DNA of 64,000 bases. It comes from Diospyros lotus (lineage: Eukaryota; Streptophyta; Magnoliopsida; Ericales; Ebenaceae). The DNA lies in NCBI RefSeq assembly GCF_014633365.1, contig NC_068338.1:18362616-18426615 (forward strand), written 5' to 3'. The notes under the pieces were generated by a model. The model did not search any database. It saw only the letters and a list, made by a program, of their open reading frames with translations, and was not told the origin of the DNA. The position numbers and the translations under genes are program-made. Position 1 is the stretch's first letter; each line of letters begins with the position of its first letter. Shown here in pieces: positions 32,297 to 41,132 of the stretch.

Positions 32297-34267
32297 CTAC
32301 CAATAGTCCCTGCAGGAGCAAACTCCATTCCTGAAATGATGATACCGGATTGGATCCCTGACAACAATGGTCCGACCCTCCATTTTTGCTAACAGTTTGG
32401 CAAAGACATGACAGTCCCCACAGATCCTGAGGTTTTTCCTGATCCTAATAGCCTTCTCCCTTGGAAAATTCATCAAGCCAAACACAATAGCCAGTTTTTC
32501 ACTATGATAGGAAAGGGATTCTTCCTTTTGTTCCCCTTCAAGATCTTGCAAGACAAAATGTGTGTCTGGAACATAACCCAGTTCTTTTAATCTCCAAATC
32601 AACTGGTTCAGCTCCATGTTGATAGCTCCAATTTGCGGGTGTGACTTATCTCCTAATATGAAAGCATGGATCTGTTTATTTACTTCAATCCAGCTACAGC
32701 CTGGTTCTTTCTGAACTCCTTGCTCCTTCATGGCCCTCCTCACCTCTGTAACATCATCCCACCTTCCAGAATTTGCATAAATATTAGACAATAATATGTA
32801 AGTTCCTGCATCATGAGGCTCAAGCTTTAGAATTTGTTTGGCAGCGCATATAGCAAGATCCTTGTTATGGTGTACCCTGCAAGCACCAAGCAAAGTTCTC
32901 CATGTCACAGCATCTGGCACACATTCCATCTCATGAATAAGCTTAACTGCTTCATCAAGCTTCCCAGCCCTTCCAAGGAGATCAACCATGCAGCCATAGT
33001 GTTCCCTAGTAGGTTCAAGCCCAAAATGCTTTGTCATTGATTGAAAGTAGTATTGCCCATCTTCTATGAATCCTGCATGGCTGCAAGCAAACAGAACCCC
33101 AAGGATTGTAATGTGGTTGGGTTTGGTTCCTGAAACTTCCATTGACTTAAACAACTGCAATGCTTCGAGACTAAAACCATTTTGGGCCAATCCTATGATC
33201 ATGGTGCTCCAAGATATGACATCCTTCTCTGACATCCGACTAAAAAGAAAGTTGGCATCTTCCAGGCTGCCACACTTGCAATACATATCAAGAAGAGCAT
33301 TGTTCAAGATCAAATCTTGATTGTATTTGAGTACAAGAACATGGACTTGTTGCCCCAATTCTAGCAGGGCTAATCCCGTACAGGCTCTCAACACACTGGT
33401 TATTGTCGATTGATCGGCCTGAAACCCAGCTCGCTTCATGCTCTTAAAAAGATGTAAGGCCTCATCACCATCAGTGTTCTGAGCAAAACCAGCAATAATC
33501 GAGTTCCAAACAACCAAATCTCCGGTCACCATCTCATCAAAAACGTGCAGGGCATTATCCAATTCACCCCATTTCGAGTAGGTATCGATTAAAGCACTCC
33601 TTACAAAAACATCCGAGTCTAACCCAATCTTAATTACACTACAATGAAGCTGTCTAAGAATGGGTAATCCAAGGCAGGCTCTCAAAACAGAAGAGTAGGT
33701 GTACATATTAGGCGTGACACCATCTCTAAGCATTAGAATCAAGCACTCCAAGGCCTTATCGTTTAGCCTAGAATTAGCATAGGCAGCTATCATCGTCGTC
33801 CAGGAAACAACATTTCTCTCAGGCATTTCAGCAAACAACTCTTGTGCATCATCCAAAAGACCAAATTTCACGTACATACTAATCAGAATGTTCATCAAGA
33901 AGGTTTTGGGGCGGTGGCCGCGGAAGAAAAGGTGGGCGTGGACGAGCCTTCCTTGCTGAACGGCACCGCGGGCCAAACAGCACTTGATGAGCTCGGAGTA
34001 GGTGATGGGGTCGGCCCATATCTTGTTCTTCTGCATGGAAACCATGGCTTCCATGGCCCCTGGAAGGTCCCTTTGGCAGCAGCACCGAGTGAACTCATCG
34101 ATTAACACAGATTGCCATTCTCCGGTGGCTGCAACAGGGGAAGTGTGAGAGTATGGAAGTGAATGCAACAGCCGTTGCGGACATTGAACAGCTAGACGCC
34201 CAACGCTGGCCCGTGATGCCTGGAAACGGGCGATGCATTTCATTAACATCCAAGAAGAGGATTTCAT
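32297..34267 (-). CDS. REME1: DYW-class pentatricopeptide repeat protein (organellar RNA editing), REME1-like
   Basis: An intact, intronless 656-residue frame. The N-terminus is Arg/Ser-rich and lacks acidic residues (SSSWMLMKCIARFQASRAS), like a mitochondrial transit peptide. PLS-type PPR repeats fill roughly 85-480 (VVSWTTMIAAYAN, VVWNSIIAGFAQN, VISWSTMIIGLAQN), followed by E/E+ (EPGCSWIEVNKQIHAF) and DYW domains ending in CRDYW. The deaminase-like zinc ligands are present: HSE at about 588-590 and CGDC at about 616-619. Family knowledge: the repeat sequences match what I recall of Arabidopsis At2g03880 (REME1), which promotes C-to-U editing of mitochondrial nad transcripts; orthology is inferred. 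No disruption is seen. Confidence 0.88.
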   Translation of the reverse strand: MKSSSWMLMKCIARFQASRASVGRLAVQCPQRLLHSLPYSHTSPVAATGEWQSVLIDEFTRCCCQRDLPGAMEAMVSMQKNKIWADPITYSELIKCCLARGAVQQGRLVHAHLFFRGHRPKTFLMNILISMYVKFGLLDDAQELFAEMPERNVVSWTTMIAAYANSRLNDKALECLILMLRDGVTPNMYTYSSVLRACLGLPILRQLHCSVIKIGLDSDVFVRSALIDTYSKWGELDNALHVFDEMVTGDLVVWNSIIAGFAQNTDGDEALHLFKSMKRAGFQADQSTITSVLRACTGLALLELGQQVHVLVLKYNQDLILNNALLDMYCKCGSLEDANFLFSRMSEKDVISWSTMIIGLAQNGFSLEALQLFKSMEVSGTKPNHITILGVLFACSHAGFIEDGQYYFQSMTKHFGLEPTREHYGCMVDLLGRAGKLDEAVKLIHEMECVPDAVTWRTLLGACRVHHNKDLAICAAKQILKLEPHDAGTYILLSNIYANSGRWDDVTEVRRAMKEQGVQKEPGCSWIEVNKQIHAFILGDKSHPQIGAINMELNQLIWRLKELGYVPDTHFVLQDLEGEQKEESLSYHSEKLAIVFGLMNFPREKAIRIRKNLRICGDCHVFAKLLAKMEGRTIVVRDPIRYHHFRNGVCSCRDYW

Positions 34268-34930
34268 GTCCCCTGGACCAACCCATTCAAACCGTATGAT
34301 TCATGAATTGGGGAAGAAGAGAAGATTGAGGTAACTAAGTGACAGACAGTGAGGTTTGAAACCTCCTGCTTTCTGCAGAAACTCTTCGAATTCACAGGTT
34401 GATATAATGACCCTGCTATATCTACGGACCAAATGTACAATTTCAATGGCTGAATTCCACTTCATCGGACTTCATATATTAGATTTCATCATCGATCATC
34501 GGTCTATCCAGAAGAATATTTTTGAATTTTAACGTCTTCAATCATCTTCTCGATAAATATTTGTATAAGTAGCATTTTCCTCGACACAAATACAATTTTT
34601 GATTTCCTTAGACCAAATTTGTACAAATACTTGGTGCAATTCATATTACTAATTCATTAAATACTATTTATACACTAATTTTTTAACATTTAATTTTAAA
34701 TATTTTTTCTCAAATAATTTCTTGAAATTATGTCATTTAAATGCCAATTTTGGTTTACACAAAGTCCTACAGAGTTGTTAGACAAACGATATTAGAAAAA
34801 TATTTTGGCAAACTTTATATAATGTGACGTTAATTATAATAAATTATTGCCTTTAAAATATTATCTACTCGTTAGAATGATTGCCAAAATTACTACTAAA
34901 GTATTTATCTATATGTGTCATAAAATTTTA

Positions 34931-35151
34931 TAACCAACAATTTTTAAAACTTTCCCTTTATAGTAAATATAATTTATGCAAGCAATTGAAAGGGACATAA
35001 AAGGGAATGTAAATATAATCCATTGATCAAAAAAATCTATAGCCAACAATTTTTGAAACTTTCCCTTTATAGTAATTCTAATTTATGCAAGCAATTGAAA
35101 GGGACAAATAAAGGGAATGTAAATATAATCCATTGATCAAATAGATCTTCA
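34931..35151. repeat. Tandem duplication (about 110 bp x 2)
   Basis: AACCAACAATTTTTAAAAC at about 34931 and AGCCAACAATTTTTGAAAC at about 35041 start two copies. Both run through CTTTCCCTTTATAGTAA, GCAAGCAATTGAAAGGGAC and TATAATCCATTGATCAAA. Only a few substitutions separate the copies. Confidence 0.88.
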
Positions 35152-35385
35152 ATTTATAATAATTAACTAGTTACTGTTAAATAAATAGACATATCTCTTT
35201 ATTACATAAATATAATTATTTATGCATACATATTTAATAAAATACATGTTTATTTAAATTAAATAGACATAATTTTAAGAAGAGATTTAGGGTTTAGGAG
35301 AGGTTGAAAAGATAAATATCAATTTACCAAAAGATATGTCTAGTTCAACTAAACTAAATAAACACATCTTTTAGAAAGTTAAATA

Positions 35386-35776
35386 AAATAAATGGTCATT
35401 GAACTTTGTACTAAGATATAAAAATATCACTGAACTTTAATTTATAGTTAAAAGATTACTGAATTTTAATTTAGTATATAATTTTATAACTATCGTCAAT
35501 TGTCGTTAAAAGGGGTTAATAGGATGTTGACGTAACTAATAACATGGACGATTAAATAATACAAATGATCACTAAATTTTGCATTAAAGTACAAGAAGAT
35601 CACTAAACTTTGTACTAAAGTAAAAAAATTTCAACATTTCGTTAAATTCTTTTTAACAGTAATTGACGATAGTTATAGAATTATATATTAAATTAAACTT
35701 TAGTCACTTTTGACTATAAATTGAAATTAAATGATTTTTTTGTACTTTAATTTAAAGTTTAGCGATCATTTTAGCT
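35386..35776. mobile_element. MITE-like element with long terminal inverted repeats
   Basis: The left end (AAATGGTCATTGAACTTTG through TTAATTTATAGTTAAA) and the reverse complement of the right end (AAAATGATCGCTAAACTTT through CAATTTATAGT) align over about 58 bp. Inner blocks around GACGATAGTTATA and TATCGTCAATTG are also inverted. Fold-back structure without coding capacity suggests a MULE- or similar MITE. Target duplications were not resolved. Confidence 0.55.
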
Positions 35777-36099
35777 TCTTTTAAAATAGGTACTAATAAT
35801 TGGTGTACCTTTTAATAATGCTAACTATATGTCAATATCAAAAAATAAAAACATAGGACAGAAGTGGCAAATTTTGCTACTATGAAATGAAATCAAAGCA
35901 AATGATACAAAATGCAAGAGGTAGCTAGCTAGGAATTATTGAAATAAGTAGCTAATTAAGCATGGAATATCATGTGGTTACATTAATTAATAAAATATAA
36001 TATAATACTAGAAGAATGGAGAAATTGGAATGAGTAGCTTCAAACAGTATTGAAATTAAGCTCAAAAAGAGAAAAAAAATTGAAGATTCAGAATCAGAA

Positions 36100-37290
36100 T
36101 CAGAATGAGAGGAGAGTTGTGAGGGATGCAATTGCTGCTAAGCCCAGAAGGAAGCATGGCCCAGACCCAGAGAACATTGCAGTGGCTGCTGCTGAGGCTC
36201 CATTGCCATTGATTCCAGATGAAGGTGCCAATCCTCCTCCTGGGTAATTTGGGTAATTAATTATTAATACCAAACCCACAGAGAAAGTAAACAAAAAAAA
36301 AAGGGTACTGTAAAAATGAAATGGAAAGGGGTCTACCTGTTGATGGCGAAGGAGCTTCACTTGGCACTGGAACTCCTGCTACTGGATATCCGAAAGCTGC
36401 AAATTAAGTATAGATTAGGATCGAGTTAATGGTGATGCAATAGCACTACTAAACTTAGTGACTTAAAAATTAATGGTTATCCATTTACATTTATATATAT
36501 ATATATTGAAAGAGAGCTCATTACTAACATCTTATCTTTTCTTATCTTATCTTATAGGAGGATGGTAATAATGAGTCTGTAATGGGTGTGTCTGTCTGTC
36601 TTAATGAAAATGAAAGCAAGTATAAAGAAGAAGATTGAGATATCATCAAGAGTATAAAAGGCTAACTAATGAGAAGCTAAACATGTGAATGAATCCAATA
36701 AGCTAACTAATGATAATACGATATATATAGTATTAATGAATCCAACAAATTAAATCAAGTACTAGCTATAGCATAGCTAGATCTCTATTTATTTATTTAG
36801 CGATTGAGATGAATGAATACATATATGTGTGTGTGTGTGAACCTGCGCAGTAGCTGGCAGGAGGAGTCTGAACGCCACAGACAGAAGGGAGATTGAGAGC
36901 TTTGGTGACGTTGATCTGTATCCCAATGGTCTCGCTGATGTTGCCGCCCAGCAGCTGGCACAGGCAGATCACGTGGCTCTTCACCAGCTCCGCCAGCTCC
37001 GGGCAGCACGCCTTTGCCGGCTTCGTCTCGTTGCTCCCCTCCTCCACGTACGACAGGCAGTCGTACATGTTCGACAGGTAAGTCAGGCAGTCCGACGACC
37101 CCGACGGCCCCGGCGCCTCCCCTTCTGGCGGCGGAATTGCTACTTCCGGCGCCGCTGCTGGCGACGATTGTGGCGCTGCCGCCTCTGGCGAAGATTGTGG
37201 GGCCGGCGCTGGCGACTGCGCCACCGCCGCTGCGAACAAGGCGGCCGCCACCGCGATTATGGCGGTGGTTGTTCTGATGGCTGGCATCAT
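36100..37290 (-). CDS. GPI-anchored non-specific lipid-transfer protein (LTPG/xylogen-like), three exons
   Basis: Exons on the minus strand: 37290-36843, 36396-36337 and 36239-36100 (stop TGA), with GT/AG borders and matching phases, giving 215 residues. The start chosen is the MMPAIRTT methionine because a signal peptide follows directly (IIAVAAALFAAAVAQS); the longer frame upstream would bury it. A Pro/Ala/Ser-rich spacer leads to the eight-cysteine domain: DC, YDC, CC, CLC, VC and YC in the nsLTP order. A second Pro/Ser region (VPVPSEAPSPST) and a hydrophobic tail (CFLLGLAAIASLTTLLSF) after small residues mark a GPI anchor. Likely role: lipid binding at the plasma membrane or wall. The exact paralogue cannot be named. 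Confidence 0.85.
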
Positions 37291-37336
37291 GGCTGTGGAG
37301 TCCGACTTTTTCGTGAAGACGCTGCAATTCAATGCC

Positions 37337-37346
37337 GTATATAATG
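37337..37346 (-). promoter_or_regulatory. TATA-like box of the lipid-transfer protein gene
   Basis: ATTATATACG on the minus strand lies about 50 bp upstream of the chosen ATG, leaving room for a short leader. Position and sequence fit a plant TATA box. Confidence 0.35.
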
Positions 37347-38300
37347 TAACGGAGCCTTCGCCAGTTGGAAGGCGGCCTAACATTTACTCCCATGTCATAC
37401 TTGTCTTAAATTCATTCATTGATTTGAAAATATTTTTTAACTTTAATAAAAAACAAAAATCACCACCCCATTAGAATCAATTTTTCATGAAAAATAAATC
37501 AAAACATACTTTAAAAAGTTACACCATAAAATTTAATTTCACAAAAAATATAATGTGTCAAACAATAAAAATGAAATTCAATTTTTTGAATGTGACATTT
37601 TTCATAAAATTTTTATATTATCAAACACACAGTTTGGTAGAGTGAAATTTGTTATTGTAACTACAGAGTAAAGGTTAATTTTTTTGCAACCACTATCATT
37701 CGAGTGCATATTAAATATCGAATTCAATAAATAGCTCGTAAATCAAGCACATCAGATAAACTAACTAAAAATCTAATGAACTCGTATTGCTAAACAAATT
37801 TGGTCTGTCAACTAACATAAAAAAAAAAAATGAGTAATGTTAGATGATTTTCAGTCTGATTGACACAATTTCATTGAAAAATGGAAATGTGTAAGTGTGT
37901 AGGTTTCTAATAAAATTATACTAGTCTAGATAAATAACATTACTAAAAGAAATATCCATCTGATTACCGGACTGAACTTTAAGAACCATGGTTAAATATT
38001 TTCATGGATGACAAAAAAAAAAATTAATAAATTTACTTTAAAGGCAGAGGTGTAGAAAAACAAGTAAAAAGACAGGGAGGAGGTTAGGGACCATTCACAT
38101 GTATTTTCAAAGTACAGAGTGGAAATTAAATGAAGGGGCACCAACCAACTACCTATGTTTAATGTGCTTGGCTGGTCTTAGGTGGGGAGCTCAGTTATTT
38201 GTCTCCATCTTTCACCAACTATGTGTCACATTAACTTGAGATACATAAACGGGTTAGGAATAAATAATAATTACATTGTATTAAAGTATGAATGTAACGT
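37347..38300. other. AT-rich intergenic stretch
   Basis: No gene, repeat pair or terminal inverted repeat was recognised. The right edge provides the target site of the SINE. Confidence 0.5.
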
Positions 38301-38312
38301 CTTGTGACACTT

Positions 38313-38593
38313 TTTTTTTTTTTTGGTTAACGCACTATCATGAGCACTTCTTGTTGCTCGGTTTTTACAATTTCAGCAGAAGATGTAAATCAAGAAACCT
38401 AACAGCTAATTTCTATTTTTAGTTTCTTTCTGCTGACGTGAGGGCGGTCTGACATTTTTTCAATTTTCAAGATAGTCCCTGGTTGCTAAGCTTTCTCCCT
38501 TGGGCAAAAGTCGAACACGAAACCTGAGAGTCCAAAGAGCAACACCCCAACGGTTCTTCTTTTTTCATTTGATCTATGCCCTGGGGGCTATCT
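38313..38593 (-). mobile_element. tRNA-derived SINE with target duplication
   Basis: Both sides carry GTGACACTT (about 38304-38312 and 38595-38603). The left end is a T-run, i.e. a poly(A) tail on the minus strand. At the minus-strand 5' end a possible A box (TAGCCCCCAGGG) is followed by a B-box-like GGTTTCGTGTTCGAC, the internal pol III promoter of tRNA-derived SINEs. The length of about 280 bp is usual for plant SINEs. Family not assigned. Confidence 0.7.
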
Positions 38594-38719
38594 AGTGACA
38601 CTTCTTGATAGGCCTAATCATGTTTTTGAACCTAATTTAATTTCGATTTCTAATTCTTGATAAGCCTGATTATGATTCTAATTATGGTTCCTTGGCAATT
38701 CGATTTTGATTTTTAATGG

Positions 38720-39170
38720 TGTTGTGTCATAGGTAAAAACTCATTAAAGGGTCAAGTAAGCCCAAAAGCCCAAAATGTCTTTTTGGGCTAAAAGGCATAA
38801 ATTTCCCATATGCGGGAGATAGATAATTATCTATAGTGAATTCTAAATTCTAAAATGGTTATGAAATATTTGGATAAGCATTATCCCTAAGAAATTCTAT
38901 CCCTAAAAAGGATAAGATAAATATCATCTATCAAGATAAGCGTTATCTGTAATTCTGTTACATTTTAAATCATTTTATATTTTTCTATAAATAGGCAGTT
39001 ATGCATTCCTAAAAAGGGGGAAGGTCTTTGATACTATTTCAATACCGTTTCTTTCATTATATTCAATATCTAATTGAAGCGTCAGAGTGTTTGCTTATTT
39101 TTGCAGGTTCAGGCGACTTGAAGACAACGTTTTTATTCTACAAATTTATTGTTGTATCCATGTCACAATA
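38720..39170 (+). repeat. 5' LTR (451 bp)
   Basis: Collinear with 40577-41132 but lacking two blocks present in the 3' LTR (about 75 bp after TTTCCCATAT and about 33 bp after GAGTGTTTGC). TATAAATAGGC near 38988 is a good TATA box. Confidence 0.85.
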
Positions 39171-39865
39171 ATTGGCGCCCTATGTGGGAAACATCGAAAA
39201 AGCCTATTAATACTACAACGGCTGTCACACAATCTCAAGCTACATGAAGCCAAATCAAATCAATTGGGAAAGAAGGCATTACACGTATGTGATAATCACA
39301 TCAATGGTATGTTCCTTCAGTTAATATTTTTACATCTCCCATTGTTTCGTTTTTTAATTATTATTTTATTTAAAAATAAAAATAATTGAAAAAAGGGAGA
39401 GAAATCTCTCTCTATATATGAAGAAGCTTTGCGTAGAGGCTTGGCAGAAAAAGAAAATTAAAAAAAAAATGTCAAAAGACATTATATGTATCAGCCATTA
39501 ATTTATGTGTGTAATCATCAATTTGTATATATTTGGCTTCTCGTGAAAGCAGAAACAGCAAGCATTGTATAAATGATAAATGATATATATATATATTATA
39601 TCTGGGGAGAAAAACAAATTTATTATTAAGCATATCTTATGCATATTATATTATTATGAGAGCTTCTAGATGAAGTTTTTCCTTGGAAAAAATGGTGTAA
39701 ATCCAGAAAGCAAGGGAGGAAGAAGCAAGACAAATCACGCCTCAGCAGCCAGGTAGATGGCAATGTAGGCAAGCGGGCGAGAAGCAGTAGGAAGATTCGG
39801 TACCCAGATCTATTCCAGATCTGGGGTCAATAAACGTGAGTGGATGAAGACTCGCCCCGAACACA

Positions 39866-40153
39866 TGCGGATGTAGGCATTAAGCCGAACTGCGAAAACA
39901 AAATATTATTATTCTCTAATTGCGGACGTAGGCGTTATACCGAACCACGAAAATAAAATATTGATATTCTTTCGAATTGCGGATGTAGGCGTTACGTCGA
40001 ACCGTGAAAATAAAATATAGATATTCTCTCTCAGTGCGGACGTAAGCGTTACGTCGAACCGCGAAAACAAAATACTCTTAGATTGTGGATGTAGGTGGTA
40101 TGCTGAACCACAAAAATAAAATATTGATATTATTTTAAATTGCAAACGTCGCC
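39866..40153. repeat. Tandem array A: five units of about 57 bp
   Basis: Units start at 39866, 39921, 39978, 40035 and 40084 with TGCGGA(T/C)GTAGGCG, followed by a CGAACCGCGAAAA-like core and AATAAAATATTGATATTCT. A sixth, partial unit begins at 40141. Units are diverged, indicating age. Confidence 0.88.
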
Positions 40154-40220
40154 TATAATTATTTCAACAAGCATATATACACGAAATTGGGGAGCCGCAA
40201 TATTATGGCAAAAAATAAAA

Positions 40221-40460
40221 GACCCGTTGCCCTACACATAGCCCGACAACGAGAGAAAAACAACAAGTCAATTGTCCTGCACATGGCCTGATAACGAAGA
40301 GAAAACAAAGCCCATTGCCCCGCGCATAGCCCAGTAACAAGGGAAAAACAAATCCGTTACCCTACTTATATATAGCCCGATAATGGGGGGAAAATAAAAG
40401 GCCCATTGTCCTGCGCATAACCCTGCAATGAGGAGAAAATAAAGTTGTTATCCTCAAGTA
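40221..40460. repeat. Tandem array B: about five units of 43-48 bp
   Basis: Each unit carries CC(G/A)TTGCCCTGC-CATA, then GCCCGA(T/C)AACGA and GAGAAAA(C/T)AAA. Copies start near 40223, 40271, 40315, 40357 and 40404, and a partial copy follows (TTGTTATCCTCAAGTAG). The sequence is unrelated to array A. Confidence 0.8.
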
Positions 40461-40576
40461 GTTTGGCAGCGTGAAGGTATAAGATTCATGTCCTGTGAGT
40501 AGCCCGACAGTGGTGAGGCATAATCAGTGTACTCTTCCCTTTGCCTTGGAGCCAAAGAAAAGAGTGGGGGAGCAAT

Positions 40577-41132
40577 TGTTGTGTCATAGGTAAAAGCCCA
40601 TTAAAGGGTCAAGTAAGCCCAAAAGCCCAAAATGTCTTTTTGGGCTAAAAGGCATAAATTTCCCATATACAGGGGGGGTCCCACACAAAGCGCGCAAACA
40701 CGATAAGTCCGACATTTAAAAATTATTTTAAATATTTCAAGAAAATGATAGATAATTATCCATAACGAATTCTAAATTCTAAAATGATTATGAAATATTT
40801 GGATAAGCATTATCTCTAAGAAATTCTATCCCTAAAAAGGATAAGATAAATATCATCTATCAAAATAAGCGTTATCTTTAATTCTGTTACATTTTAAATC
40901 ATTCTATATTTCTCTATAAATAGGCAATTATGCATTCCTGAAAAGGGGGAAGGTCTTTGATACTATTTTAATACCGTTTCTTTCATTATATTCAATATTT
41001 AATTGAAGCGTCGGAGTGTTTGCGCAGGGACCTCCCCGCGCCCTCTGACTGTTTTCTTATTTTTGCAGAATCAGGCGGCTTGAAGACGACATTTCCATTC
41101 TACAAATTTATTGTTGTATCTATGTCATAACA
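40577..41132 (+). repeat. 3' LTR (556 bp)
   Basis: The longer copy of the pair. It includes AGGGGGGGTCCCACACAA and a GCAGGGACCTCCCCGCG block missing from the 5' LTR. Confidence 0.85.

Larger units (their letters stand above)
34268..36099. other. AT-rich intergenic region with a tandem duplication and a MITE-like inverted repeat
   Basis: Nothing gene-like. The first 200 bp would hold the PPR promoter and leader. The two structured parts are listed separately. Confidence 0.5.
38720..41132 (+). mobile_element. Non-coding LTR retrotransposon (LARD/Tat-like) with internal tandem arrays
   Basis: LTRs 38720-39170 and 40577-41132 start TGTTGTGTCATAGG and end in TGTCACAATA/TGTCATAACA. A primer-binding site TGGCGCC follows the 5' LTR (39173) in the context ATTGGCGCCCTATGTGGG. 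The purine tract AGAGTGGGGGAGC precedes the 3' LTR. The 1.4-kb interior has no protein domain but carries two tandem arrays (39866-40153 and 40221-40460). Family knowledge: gypsy elements of the Tat/Ogre group use TGGCGCC-type priming and often carry tandem repeats near the 3' LTR, so a deleted Tat relative is likely. Flanks AATGG and AACGA are not a clear target duplication. Confidence 0.8.

Noticed and set aside
36797..37393. Second minus-strand frame of 198 codons over the lipid-transfer protein gene
   Set aside because: It is Gly/Arg-rich and out of frame with the eight-cysteine domain; the other frame carries the signal peptide and all eight cysteines.
39866..40460. Regularly spaced repeats that could suggest a CRISPR-like array
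   Set aside because: Units are contiguous tandem repeats without unique spacers, lie inside an LTR element, and the context is a plant nuclear genome.
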